Shown: positions 17,838 to 26,628 of the stretch, one piece after another
Numbering within the stretch: the first letter of the stretch is position 1
Layout of the letters: every line of letters starts with the position of its first letter
DNA from: GCA-2687025 sp964473525
GTDB taxonomy: Bacteria > Poribacteria > WGA-4E > GCA-2687025
Assembly (NCBI GenBank): GCA_964473525.1
Contig: CAYYPK010000022.1
Span: forward strand, 45,279-109,278
Direction: 5' to 3'
Length of the DNA: 64,000 bases
Translations under genes and position numbers: made by a program
Notes under the pieces: generated by a model
Databases searched by the model: none
What the model was told of the DNA's origin: nothing
Seen by the model: only the letters and a program-made list of their open reading frames with translations

Positions 17838-19115
17838 ATGGCCAACGCGAAGCGGCGTGTCGTGATCGTCGGCGCGGGCGTTATCGGATGCTCCATCGCC
17901 TTGGAGCTAGCGCGCGACGGCAGATACCAGACCACCCTCATTGAGCGGAACGAAGGTGTAGGGCAGGGCTCTACGGCGCTGTCCACCGCCATCATCCGGC
18001 AGTATTACCGCCACGCCGAGTCCGTAAAGCTCGCCCGCGCAGGGACGGCCGTGTGGAGCCGGTGGGCGGAGTGGCTCGGAGGGCCGAGCGTCGTGCCGGA
18101 CCCGACGCCGTTCCGACAGGTCGGGGTGCTGTGGGCGTTCCCCGAGGTGTACCGCGCCGCGGAATCGCCCCATATCGAGGCATGCGTGGAGCTTGGCGTC
18201 CCCCTGGACCAACTCGAGGTCGCGGCATTGCGCGAGCGTTTCCCGCACTACGACTTCGCGGACACGCCGGCGTCGTTCGGTCTGTACGAACCGGAAGGCG
18301 GATACGTGGCGGATCCGACGCGCGCCACCCGCGACATATGCCGCGCGGCGATGGCGCACGGCGACACGGTCGCCCTCACGTCGGCGTCCGTGGTTGGGTT
18401 CGAGCACATGCCGTTCCCTGAGCGGCGGGTGACGGGCGTTGTCGTGCGCCGCAATGGCGCGTTGGCGACACTCGCCGCCGACATCGTGGTGAACGCATCA
18501 GGCCCGCACTCCTACGCCGTCAACGCGATGGCCCGCTGCCCTATGGCGCTGACTACCGTGCCGAACCGGCAGAAACTTGTGAATGCGCGCGATGCCGCTC
18601 TCTCGTGGACGGAACGCGACCACCCTGTGTGTATCGACTTCGTCCACGGTCAGTACATCAAGCCCGACCCCGACACGTTCCGCATGGGCGCGAACATGCG
18701 CGAGGACGAGGACGAATTCGTCGCTGACCCGGACGGCGTGGATGAAGCGGTTGACAAGGAATGGGTCGCGCGGAAAGCCGCAGCCGTGAAGACTCGCATT
18801 CCGGCTTCGGAGCTCACCGACCTGGACCCGCGCATCGGGGTGTACGACGTCACCGCAGCGGACTGGAAGCCCATCCTCGACAAGACGGACGTGCCCGGAT
18901 ACTACGTCGCCATCGGCACGAGTGGCGCTTGGTTCAAGAGCGCGCCCGTGATTGGCGGGATCATGCGGGACATCATCTCTGCGAACGAGCTAGACGGCCA
19001 TGACACCGACGAAGACCAGCTGACGCTCTCGCTGCCGATCACCGAGCAGGCGTTCGATGTCGCTGAGTTCTCACGCCGCCGAGCGCCGCATGCGACGGCG
19101 GGGGTCATCGGCTAG
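17838..19115 (+). CDS. DAO-type FAD-dependent oxidoreductase (sarcosine/dimethylglycine oxidase-like)
   Basis: A 425-residue flavoprotein. The FAD-binding GAGVIGCSIALELA motif is at 12-25, the next strand ends IERNEGVGQGSTALSTAI, and VVNASGPHSYAVN plus the C-terminal GYYVAIGTSGAWFKSAPVIGG region match the D-amino-acid oxidase/sarcosine oxidase beta-subunit family. These enzymes demethylate or deaminate small secondary amines. Its position 17 bases after gcvPA suggests it yields glycine for the cleavage system, for example from sarcosine, but this is inference. Its stop TAG overlaps the stop of rraA on the other strand. Confidence 0.85.
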   Translation: MANAKRRVVIVGAGVIGCSIALELARDGRYQTTLIERNEGVGQGSTALSTAIIRQYYRHAESVKLARAGTAVWSRWAEWLGGPSVVPDPTPFRQVGVLWAFPEVYRAAESPHIEACVELGVPLDQLEVAALRERFPHYDFADTPASFGLYEPEGGYVADPTRATRDICRAAMAHGDTVALTSASVVGFEHMPFPERRVTGVVVRRNGALATLAADIVVNASGPHSYAVNAMARCPMALTTVPNRQKLVNARDAALSWTERDHPVCIDFVHGQYIKPDPDTFRMGANMREDEDEFVADPDGVDEAVDKEWVARKAAAVKTRIPASELTDLDPRIGVYDVTAADWKPILDKTDVPGYYVAIGTSGAWFKSAPVIGGIMRDIISANELDGHDTDEDQLTLSLPITEQAFDVAEFSRRRAPHATAGVIG

Positions 19116-19831
19116 CCGCCGGACGCCTTGAACGCCTCGTACTCCGCCTGTAGGTCGGCGCTCATCGGGTACGCGTCCTCGACCTTGACGTCTCCCGACT
19201 CGATCTTCGACCGCACGAAGTTCTCTTTGTGTTCCAGCGCCGCAGCCTCGGTGGCCACTTCCGCGGCCAGATGCGCGGGAATCACCAGCACCCCTTCACA
19301 GTCGCCGAAGATGACGTCGCCAGGGACGACCGCGACACCAGCGCAGTCCACGGGCACGTTGTAGTCGACGCACATCATGCCTCGGCTGCCCGCAGCGTGG
19401 GTGTCCGTGTAGTAGACGGGCGTGTCCATCTCTCGGATGGCGCCCAGGTCGCGCATGGCGCCGTGGATGACGATGCCCTCGCCGCTGTTCGCCTGCAGAC
19501 CTGCCACCAGGATGTCGCCGAACGCGCCGCCGTTCGTGATGCCGCACGCGTCGATGACAAGCACATCGCCCGGCGTGGCATTCCGTGGCCCGACGTTGTT
19601 GCCGAGGCCGCGTTCGCGGACCTTCAGCGACTCGACGAGGTCGGGGCGATGCGGTAGGTACTTCATGGTGATCGCGCGGCCGACCATCCTGCGGTCGGGG
19701 TGCAGACACTGTAGGCCCTGCACGAACGTGTCTGGCAGACCGTGTCGAGCGAGGATCGACCACGCGGAGTCCACGCAGACACCCCGCAGCGTTTCGAAGA
19801 CTTCGGTTTCGGTCATGCGCTCCCTATCCAT
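19112..19831 (-). CDS. RraA-like / 4-hydroxy-4-methyl-2-oxoglutarate aldolase family protein
   Basis: A 239-residue protein of the RraA/HMG aldolase fold. Conserved segments are MVGRAITMKYLP, GNNVGPRNATPGDVLVIDACG, GGAFGDILVAGLQANSGEGIVIHGAMRDLGAIREM and the metal/substrate loop around VVPGDVIFGDCEGVLVIP. The family contains class II pyruvate aldolases, oxaloacetate decarboxylases and the RNase E regulator. In a catabolic neighbourhood an aldolase/decarboxylase of a sugar-acid pathway is more likely than an RNase regulator. It follows the SMP-30 gene by seven bases, and both point the same way. A second ATG lies at 19816. Confidence 0.85.
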   Translation of the reverse strand: MDRERMTETEVFETLRGVCVDSAWSILARHGLPDTFVQGLQCLHPDRRMVGRAITMKYLPHRPDLVESLKVRERGLGNNVGPRNATPGDVLVIDACGITNGGAFGDILVAGLQANSGEGIVIHGAMRDLGAIREMDTPVYYTDTHAAGSRGMMCVDYNVPVDCAGVAVVPGDVIFGDCEGVLVIPAHLAAEVATEAAALEHKENFVRSKIESGDVKVEDAYPMSADLQAEYEAFKASGG

Positions 19832-19838
19832 ACTTGGG

Positions 19839-20714
19839 CTAGAACCGGCGGACGCCCTCGACCTTACCGCGCACGCGGTACACCGAAGACGTGGACGTTA
19901 GGAACAGCGTCTTCTTGTCCGCGCCGCCCCACGCCAGGTTGGCGGTCGTCTCGGGCACCTGGATGACGCCCAGGGCCTTGCCCGCTACGTCGTACACCCA
20001 CACGCCGCCCGGCCCTGTCATGTAGAGGTTGCCCTCGACGTCGATCTTCAGGCCGTCGGGCACGCCCCCGCCCACGGACGGGTCGGTCGTCGCCAGGACA
20101 CGCCCGTTCGCTAGCGAGCCGTCCGCCTGCACGTCGAACGCGCGCGCGTGGTGCTCGGCGGAGTCGTCGATGATGAGCACCGACTCGTCGGCGCTCAATG
20201 CGAGTCCGTTGGGGCGGTTGAAGTCGTCCACGAGGAGCGTGACGGAGCCGTCTGGGTCCAGACGGTAGACGCCCTGCCACTCGATTTCGCGGTCAGAATC
20301 TTCGACACCATAGGGCGGATCCGTGAAGTAGACGGAGCCGTTGGAGTGGACGACGAGGTCATTAGGGCTGTTGAGCCGCTTGCCGTCGTAGTGCGTCGCG
20401 AGTGGCACTAGGCTGCCGTCGTCGAGTCCCGTGCGCGAGACACGGCGCCCCGAGTGCTCGCAGTTGAGGAGGGCGCCGGAGTCGTCGATGGTCAGACCGT
20501 TCGAGTTTCCGGTCGGCTCACGGAACAGCACGTGCCCGTCGGCCTCGGTCCACTGGTACTGCCGGTTGGCGGGTATGTCGCTGAATATCAGGCGGTTGCG
20601 CTTCGAGTCCCACACCGGGCCTTCCGTAAAGATGAAGCCGGTGGCGACCTGCTCCAACTCGGCCGTCGTGTCTATGAGGCGCTCGATGGCGTCGTCGTAA
20701 ACGAGCACGTCCAT
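19839..20714 (-). CDS. SMP-30/gluconolactonase/LRE family protein
   Basis: A 291-residue six-bladed propeller of the SMP-30 family. FTEGPVWDSKRNRLIFSD contains the Glu metal ligand, PTGNSNGLTIDD and RLNSPNDLVVHSNGSVYFTDPPYG contain the Asn ligands, and NRPNGLALSADESVLIIDDS the Asp. These Ca/Zn-dependent lactonases open aldonolactones. Paired with RraA seven bases downstream, and in a block with sugar dehydrogenases, it fits an oxidative (non-phosphorylating) sugar-acid route. The lactone substrate is unknown. A weak TACGAT -10 lies 48 bases upstream. Confidence 0.9.
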   Translation of the reverse strand: MDVLVYDDAIERLIDTTAELEQVATGFIFTEGPVWDSKRNRLIFSDIPANRQYQWTEADGHVLFREPTGNSNGLTIDDSGALLNCEHSGRRVSRTGLDDGSLVPLATHYDGKRLNSPNDLVVHSNGSVYFTDPPYGVEDSDREIEWQGVYRLDPDGSVTLLVDDFNRPNGLALSADESVLIIDDSAEHHARAFDVQADGSLANGRVLATTDPSVGGGVPDGLKIDVEGNLYMTGPGGVWVYDVAGKALGVIQVPETTANLAWGGADKKTLFLTSTSSVYRVRGKVEGVRRF

Positions 20715-20785
20715 ACTCTCGGTTTCCTAACGTGGTTCGCCAGCGTGTCGAAGGCTGCGGCATCGTACCACACGGGGCGGAGTCG

Positions 20786-22693
20786 TCACCATCCCTTAAA
20801 GGCGTACATGCGCTCGCCGGTCGCCAGGCCGACGATACCCCACACGCTACCCATCACGAACTCACCAAGCACCAGGCCCAGGAAGAACGGCAGCGCATTG
20901 CGGTACGCGCGGATGCCGCCCAGCCGCAGGATCAGCAGCTTCAGAGTCCACGCGATGAGGAACGGTGTCCAGAGACGGTCCAGGTGGTAGTAGCCAGCGA
21001 GAAGATACCCAAGGGGATGCATCGGCCACGCCACGAAGCGCAGCCGCAGGACGGTGTTGACGACGACCACGAGGGCGCCCACGCCCGACGCCACCAGGAA
21101 CGGCACGTCTGGCCCCTCGCGCGTCTGTATCCAGCGCTCGACGTGCGTGTACGCCGCCACGCCACGCCACCCACCCGGCCCGCCGTAGTGGTAGCTGGCC
21201 TGCAGGAAGGCGATGAACGTCATCGGTACAGCCACCGCCGTGGCGACAAGGATCGCTTTCCACAGCCGCCGCGTGTCCATACCGGCTTTCTGAGCCATCT
21301 TGAGGCTCTCCAGCTGGTACGGCATGGGGTCGTCGCGGATCTCCTTCGTCTGCGTCCACAGCGGAGCGGCCACCGTTAGCGTTCTCACGGGCACCCGGCG
21401 GCTGCCGGCGCCCGCCACCATCAGCTGGAGCGGGCCGGAGTAGTGGATCCCAAGGAGCGGCGGCCCGACCTCCGCGCGGAGACGCGTGAACGCGAACATG
21501 ATGACGAACAGAATGACGAAGAACCCCGACGCGAACCACCACGTCATGCCCAGGCGGTAGAGCATTGTGGAGAGAACAAGCGTGCCGGCCACGGCGCCCC
21601 AGAGCGCGAATCTGTGCGACATCGGCTCTTCCGGGTCGCGTCCGTCCACCCGCAACCGGACGGCCTTGCGGAATACCTCGAGGAAGTACCGACGGCCGGT
21701 CCACACCAGGACGGCCGCTATCGTTATGTAGCCGCCCATGAGCTGCTGGTCGGGGAACGGGTAGCCGGGCACTTGCACGCCCAACGCGCTGCCCATGATC
21801 CGTTGCGCTTTCCACACGAAGTAGAAGACCCACGTCGAGAACAACAGATCCAGCGGGATGGCGAAGGCAAGCCCTATCGCGTACGGGTTCCACTGGATGA
21901 AGAACGGCCCCATCGCGTTCCACGGCTTCTCGACGAACGACTGCGTGAGCACCACGCGCATGGGTATCTGCGGCAGCGTCGGCACCACCGTCGCGAGCCC
22001 GTTCAGGAGGTCGATGGCGCCTGCGAACCCGACCCCGAGCCACAGCGATCGACGCCCGAAGAAGGCGGAGGCGTTGTCGAGAGTCATCTCGAACGGGAGC
22101 TCGACAAGCGGGTAGGCCAGCTTCTCGTGCTCGATCCACTGGCGCCGCACGAAGCTGTTGATGCACATGCCGACGAACATCATGAGCGTCATGAAGACGG
22201 TCCACCACGCGATGGGACGCAGCCAGGCGCGCAGCATGCCCGGGTCGTACACGCTCGCGTCGCCCTCGTAGAAAGGACGAAGGACGGACTCGTCCTGCAC
22301 GGTCGTCCAGGTCGGCACGTGCCGCCACAACACCGTGGCCCACTCGTTCTCCTCGGTGGCGAACCAGTGCGCCGTGCCGACGGTGCAGAAGACGCTCTGG
22401 GAGAAGTCGTGTCCGCTGACCGCGATGCCTGCGTTGAGGACCGAGTACAGCGTGAGTAGCTCGCCCTGGTTCAGGGCATGGCGGGGGAAGGCTCGCTTGA
22501 GGGCCAGGTTGCCCAGCGTGACGACGAACAGGCAGAAGATGGCATTGAAGAAGATGCTCATCGTCGTGGGATATTGGGTGCCCCAGACGGTTTCCCACTG
22601 GACGACGAGGTACACGTTCATCGGCAGGAGGAGGAGTCCAAGCAGGACGGCGCGGAGAGTGACGCCTCCCTTCGGTGTCGCGTGTTTCGCCAT
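20786..22693 (-). CDS. DUF6785/DUF6784-type polytopic membrane protein (copy 2)
   Basis: A 635-residue polytopic protein, second paralogue. The N-terminus (TLRAVLLGLLLLPMNVYLVV) is the typical first helix, followed by ATEENEWATVLWRHVPTW, LAYPLVELPFEMT and a long second half ending GGIRAYRNALPFFLGLVLGE. About twelve hydrophobic segments. Copies 1 and 3 share these blocks in the same order. Function unknown to me; the motifs are consistent with a transporter-like fold. It begins 96 bases from the SDR gene, which is divergent. A TATGAT box sits 36 bases upstream of its ATG. Confidence 0.82.
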   Translation of the reverse strand: MAKHATPKGGVTLRAVLLGLLLLPMNVYLVVQWETVWGTQYPTTMSIFFNAIFCLFVVTLGNLALKRAFPRHALNQGELLTLYSVLNAGIAVSGHDFSQSVFCTVGTAHWFATEENEWATVLWRHVPTWTTVQDESVLRPFYEGDASVYDPGMLRAWLRPIAWWTVFMTLMMFVGMCINSFVRRQWIEHEKLAYPLVELPFEMTLDNASAFFGRRSLWLGVGFAGAIDLLNGLATVVPTLPQIPMRVVLTQSFVEKPWNAMGPFFIQWNPYAIGLAFAIPLDLLFSTWVFYFVWKAQRIMGSALGVQVPGYPFPDQQLMGGYITIAAVLVWTGRRYFLEVFRKAVRLRVDGRDPEEPMSHRFALWGAVAGTLVLSTMLYRLGMTWWFASGFFVILFVIMFAFTRLRAEVGPPLLGIHYSGPLQLMVAGAGSRRVPVRTLTVAAPLWTQTKEIRDDPMPYQLESLKMAQKAGMDTRRLWKAILVATAVAVPMTFIAFLQASYHYGGPGGWRGVAAYTHVERWIQTREGPDVPFLVASGVGALVVVVNTVLRLRFVAWPMHPLGYLLAGYYHLDRLWTPFLIAWTLKLLILRLGGIRAYRNALPFFLGLVLGEFVMGSVWGIVGLATGERMYAFKGW

Positions 22694-22789
22694 CCCCGTT
22701 ACGCGGTCCCCTTCCCATCTGATGGACTATCATACCCCACTGGCAACGGGTGGGCATGTCACAGGTCGCACGAAGCGGAGGCCCCACAA

Positions 22790-23494
22790 GTGGGTATGTT
22801 CGACGGCAAGACGGCGGTGGTCACGGGCGGCAGTTCGGGCATCGGCGAGGCGCTCGCGTGGTTCCTCGTCGAGGAGGGCGCCGACGTTGCCCTCGTCGCG
22901 CGCAACGCGGATCGGCTGTCGACGGCGGCACGCGGACTGGGCGAGGCCAGGGACGGCGCGACAGTCACGCCGATCGTGGCGGACGTTCGCGAGGATGACT
23001 CCGTCGCGTCGATGGCAAGCGCGGTGGCGAACGCGTTCGGAGGCGTTGACATCCTTGTCAACAGCGCCGGCTGCGGCACATGGCACACCATCGACGCAAT
23101 GCCGCCCGGCGAGTGGCGGAGGGTGATCGACACGAATCTCACCGGCACGTTCCTGGTGACGCACGCATTCCTCGGCGGCATGATGGAGGCGGGCGCCGGC
23201 CACATCCTGAACATCTCGTCCGTCGCTGGCAAGCTCGGGTTCCCGACGGGCTCCGCCTACTGCGCGTCGAAGTGGGGCGTGCTGGGGTTCACGCGCGCGC
23301 TCGCCGCCGAGGCGCGGCCACACGGCATCCGCGTTGACGCGCTGTGCCCCGGAACCGTCGACACGCCCTTCGAGAACAGTCCCGCCGCGTCACCGATCAT
23401 GCTGGACGTTGACGACGTCGTTGAGGCCGCGCGATACGTGATGGCGATGCCGCGCCAGGTTCGCGTGGACGACATCGTCATCTATCCCACGTAG
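22790..23494 (+). CDS. SDR family oxidoreductase
   Basis: A short-chain dehydrogenase of about 234 residues. TGGSSGIGEAL is the NAD(P) motif, DILVNSAGCGTW the NNAG-like strand, ISSVAGKLGFPTGSAYCASKWG the Ser-Tyr-x-x-x-Lys catalytic set, and LCPGTVDTPF the following loop. I begin at GTG 22790, nine bases after GGAG; an ATG at 22796 is in the same frame and also possible. It stands alone between two divergent/convergent DUF6785 genes. Reaction unknown; a sugar or polyol substrate fits the locus. Confidence 0.85.
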   Translation: MGMFDGKTAVVTGGSSGIGEALAWFLVEEGADVALVARNADRLSTAARGLGEARDGATVTPIVADVREDDSVASMASAVANAFGGVDILVNSAGCGTWHTIDAMPPGEWRRVIDTNLTGTFLVTHAFLGGMMEAGAGHILNISSVAGKLGFPTGSAYCASKWGVLGFTRALAAEARPHGIRVDALCPGTVDTPFENSPAASPIMLDVDDVVEAARYVMAMPRQVRVDDIVIYPT

Positions 23495-23512
23495 CCCAGA
23501 AGCAAAGCCGGG

Positions 23513-25324
23513 CTAGAACAGGAAGCGGTACGTCGACATCTTGAGGACGATACCGAGCACGCTCCAGAACGCGCCCATGATGAACTCACCGAGGATGAGT
23601 CCGAGGAACAGCGGCGTCGAGCCCCGGTGCATCTTGATTCCACCGAACTTTAGGATCAGCAGCTTCAGCAGCCAGCCGACGAAGATCGACCCGATCATCG
23701 GGTTGATCGCCCAACTGCCGGAGATGGCGTAGCCGACTGGGTGCAGATCCCACCAGATGTAGCGCATCCGCAACGCCGCGAGCGCGAGCGTCAGCACGAC
23801 CCCGAACGACACGAACGCCAGCGCTGGGCCGTCGGGTGGCGATGGGTTGGTCATCCACCGCTCCAGACGACGGAACGACTCCCAGCCGCGCTGCCATCCG
23901 CCCTCCCAGTACGCCAGCGAGACGTACGCCCAGAACGCGCTTACCACGCCGACAACGGACGCGAGGACCATGAGCCACGTGAGTCGGCGTAGCGGCGAAC
24001 CCGCGGTGTGGCCGAGCCGCATACCCTCGAGTTGGTGCGGCATGATATGCGCGCGGTGGGCGCGGTTGAGAAAGTAGAGGTACGAGAACGTCGTGAGGTT
24101 GCCGCCGCCAAGCCGACGCACCCCAAACAGTCGCGGGAGTATCTCGTCAGGGCCGATGAAGTGCAGGTCATGGACAGGCGACCCCAGCTCCGCGCGGAGA
24201 CGCGTGATCGCAACCGAGATCGCCATCCATATCGAGAAGTACAGCACGATGACCCACGGCGACATGCCCGCCCTCGCCCAGAACAGAGCGATGAACGCGG
24301 CAGCCGCAACGACTACGACCGCGGTCGTCCGGTAGCGAAACGCCTCGCCGTCAGAGCCGCCTGACGTCGGCCGCACGACCTGCTGGGCGGCGTGCTTGAT
24401 GTGCGCGCGGCTCATCCAGATGGCGAGGATGCACAGCCCGATGTAGGCGCCGTGCGACTGCTCGGACTCGTAGCTGATCGTCCCGCCGCGCGCGACGCCG
24501 CTGGCGCCGATGACCGCGAAGAACAGGCGTTCGGCACGCCATATGAGCCAGAACGCCCAGCACGAGAACGCCAGGTCCAACGGGATGAAGTACGACATGC
24601 CCACCGCGAACGGGAACACGCCCATCGGGCTCCACCCGATGGCGTTCCACGGCTTCTCCTTGAAGATCGTTTGGAGGTCGAACAGCTTGCCGCCGAGGCT
24701 TGGCACGGACGGATACAGGTAGTTCAGCCCGTTGACGATGTCTATCGTGGCGCCCACGCCGACGCCGATCCAGAGCCAGGGGCCTCGGAAGAAGCCGCTG
24801 CCCAGGTCGGACATCTCCTGCGGCAGTTGGATGACGGGGTAGCTAAGCCGCTCCGTCTCGACCCATTGCCGCCGGATGACCAGGTTCACGCCCAGCATGA
24901 TGACGTGAAGCGCCACGATGAACGCGCACCAACGCAGGATGACCGGTACCCATATGCCGAGATTCCGCGCCGTGTAGAGCGTCGAGGCGCCCTCGTACCA
25001 CCCCTTCAGAGCGGCCTGGTCCTGCACGGTCAGCCACGCGGGTATGTGCCTGAGGAAGAGACTGGCCCAGTCGTTCTCGGTGGACGCGAACCAGTGCCCG
25101 TGACCGAGCAGCGTCACGAGGTCGTACATGCGGTCGGCGCCCGCGATGCCCGTGGCGATGCTGACGCAGGTGTAGACGGCCAGGAGCTCCGCCCTCGTGA
25201 ACAGAGCTCGACCGCGCGGCGCGAGGACGCGCGTGAGCGCGTGCACGCCGATGAGTAGCAGGATTGTCGTGATGGCGGGGAAGAAGAGCGAGACGGATGT
25301 CGCGCTGATGCCGACGCGGAGCAT
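23513..25324 (-). CDS. DUF6785/DUF6784-type polytopic membrane protein (copy 3), true start uncertain
   Basis: A 603-residue form from ATG 25324, third paralogue, with ASTENDWASLFLRHIPAW, LSYPVIQLPQEM and the ending GGIKMHRGSTPLFLGLILGE. The ATG drops the first helix. In frame upstream (25325-25393) the codons read RGRAVVLILLLIPLNSWW, matching the start of copy 2, so the real protein begins further upstream. No ATG, GTG or TTG exists in that frame back to the TAG at 25475-25477, which is the stop of the preceding gene. Either a rare start codon is used or there is a small frameshift near 25400. It lies after a Gfo/Idh/MocA gene in the same direction. Confidence 0.78.
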   Translation of the reverse strand: MLRVGISATSVSLFFPAITTILLLIGVHALTRVLAPRGRALFTRAELLAVYTCVSIATGIAGADRMYDLVTLLGHGHWFASTENDWASLFLRHIPAWLTVQDQAALKGWYEGASTLYTARNLGIWVPVILRWCAFIVALHVIMLGVNLVIRRQWVETERLSYPVIQLPQEMSDLGSGFFRGPWLWIGVGVGATIDIVNGLNYLYPSVPSLGGKLFDLQTIFKEKPWNAIGWSPMGVFPFAVGMSYFIPLDLAFSCWAFWLIWRAERLFFAVIGASGVARGGTISYESEQSHGAYIGLCILAIWMSRAHIKHAAQQVVRPTSGGSDGEAFRYRTTAVVVVAAAAFIALFWARAGMSPWVIVLYFSIWMAISVAITRLRAELGSPVHDLHFIGPDEILPRLFGVRRLGGGNLTTFSYLYFLNRAHRAHIMPHQLEGMRLGHTAGSPLRRLTWLMVLASVVGVVSAFWAYVSLAYWEGGWQRGWESFRRLERWMTNPSPPDGPALAFVSFGVVLTLALAALRMRYIWWDLHPVGYAISGSWAINPMIGSIFVGWLLKLLILKFGGIKMHRGSTPLFLGLILGEFIMGAFWSVLGIVLKMSTYRFLF

Positions 25325-25474
25325 CGACAGCGCCGTCCACCAACTGTTCAGCGGGATGAGCAGCAGGATGAGGACGACGGCGCGACCGCGGATTGCTGAG
25401 GGATGGACGTGGCCAGGGCGGCGGGGGCCCGACTCCGGTGATTCAAGCGCCCCATCTACGCGCGCCCCACGGCA

Positions 25475-26485
25475 CTACGCGTACACTCCATCGGCGAGCA
25501 TCGCGTGGAACGCGTTGTCGCCCGGTTCGAGGGGCAGGTCCACGCGCTTGCGGATGCGCGCGGAGTGGTACGTCGCGAAGATCAGCTCGGTCGCCTGTAG
25601 CGCCTTGCGCACGGACAGCCGCGGCTCCTCGCCGGACTTCATGCAGTCGACAAGATCCAGCACCGAGCACGTGGTGTCATCACCGTCGGCCATGATGCCC
25701 GACAGGTCAGGCTGCACCCACCCGTTGGTGTTCGAGCTGATGTACCGCAACGGCGGGCTCTGGTGCGCGATCACCTCGATGACGCCGTCCGTCCCGATGA
25801 TGCGGTTGTCGCAGCCGCCACCGCCGATGCCCGTCATGAGCAGGCCTTTTCGGCCGTTCTTGTAGGAGACGACGCTGACTCCTTGCGCTTCCAGATCCAC
25901 GCCGAACACGCTACGCGGCTCTGGCTCCGAGTGTACCTGCGCCAACACGGACTCCGCAGGCTCGTCGTTGTTGTACCAGAAGAACATGTCGAACCAGTGC
26001 GTGCCCCAGTCGTACATGTTGGGGCAGTACCCCTCGTACCGCAGGATATCGCCGATGACGCCTTCGTTGACGAGGTCGCGCGCCTTTACGAATCGGGCGC
26101 CGAACCGCCGCTGATGGCAGAACGTCGTCACGACGTTGTTGTCCGTCGCGAGCCGGTACGTCTCCCGGCACTCCTCCCACGTTGGCGCCATGGGCTTCTC
26201 GGCGTGGATGCCCTTCGCGCCAGCCTCGACGGCGTCGCGGATGAAGTCCAGATGCATCTCCGGCCACACCGTGACGCTGACGATGTCCGGCTCCTCCGCA
26301 GCCAGCATCTCCCTATGATCCGAGTAGGTCTTACCGACGCCGTATTCCTCGGCGAGGCGCTCGGCGTTCTCCTCCATCGGGTCCGCGCACGCGACGATGT
26401 CCACGTCGTCCGACTTCGAGTAGCCACGCGCGTGCGAGCGTCCGCGGCCTCCACATCCGATGATCGCTGCCTTGAACTGGGCCAC
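25475..26485 (-). CDS. Gfo/Idh/MocA family oxidoreductase
   Basis: A 336-residue dehydrogenase. The Rossmann motif is IIGCGGRGRSHARG, the conserved EKP motif is HAEKPMAPTWEE, and the substrate domain begins near CHQRRFGARFVKARDLV. The start is a GTG at 26485 after GGAG. It oxidises or reduces an unidentified sugar-like substrate with NAD(P). Its TAG is in the same reading frame as the following DUF6785 gene, with about 150 bases between its stop and the first ATG of that gene. Divergent from the NCS2 permease gene, so a shared regulatory gap of 143 bases lies between them. Confidence 0.9.
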   Translation of the reverse strand: MAQFKAAIIGCGGRGRSHARGYSKSDDVDIVACADPMEENAERLAEEYGVGKTYSDHREMLAAEEPDIVSVTVWPEMHLDFIRDAVEAGAKGIHAEKPMAPTWEECRETYRLATDNNVVTTFCHQRRFGARFVKARDLVNEGVIGDILRYEGYCPNMYDWGTHWFDMFFWYNNDEPAESVLAQVHSEPEPRSVFGVDLEAQGVSVVSYKNGRKGLLMTGIGGGGCDNRIIGTDGVIEVIAHQSPPLRYISSNTNGWVQPDLSGIMADGDDTTCSVLDLVDCMKSGEEPRLSVRKALQATELIFATYHSARIRKRVDLPLEPGDNAFHAMLADGVYA

Positions 26486-26628
26486 GCGGTCTCCTTCTGC
26501 TTGCGTCGTGAGAATACTGGCGCTGGGACAGGATGCTACGAATCGGGCCGGCGCTCAACCAGATATCGATGTTCCTCCCTCAACGCGACTGCGCTATGCT
26601 GGCGTCGCCATCCAGGGAAGGCAGCCAC

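Noticed and set aside
23492..23515. AGCCC...GGGCT hairpin covering two convergent stop codons
   Set aside because: A 5-bp stem with a 12-base loop and no T-run is too weak to call a terminator.
23513..25258. Long open frames antisense to the DUF6785 and other genes, up to about 290 codons
   Set aside because: They follow the third-position GC bias of the real gene on the other strand, lack motifs and have no ribosome-binding site; they are shadows.
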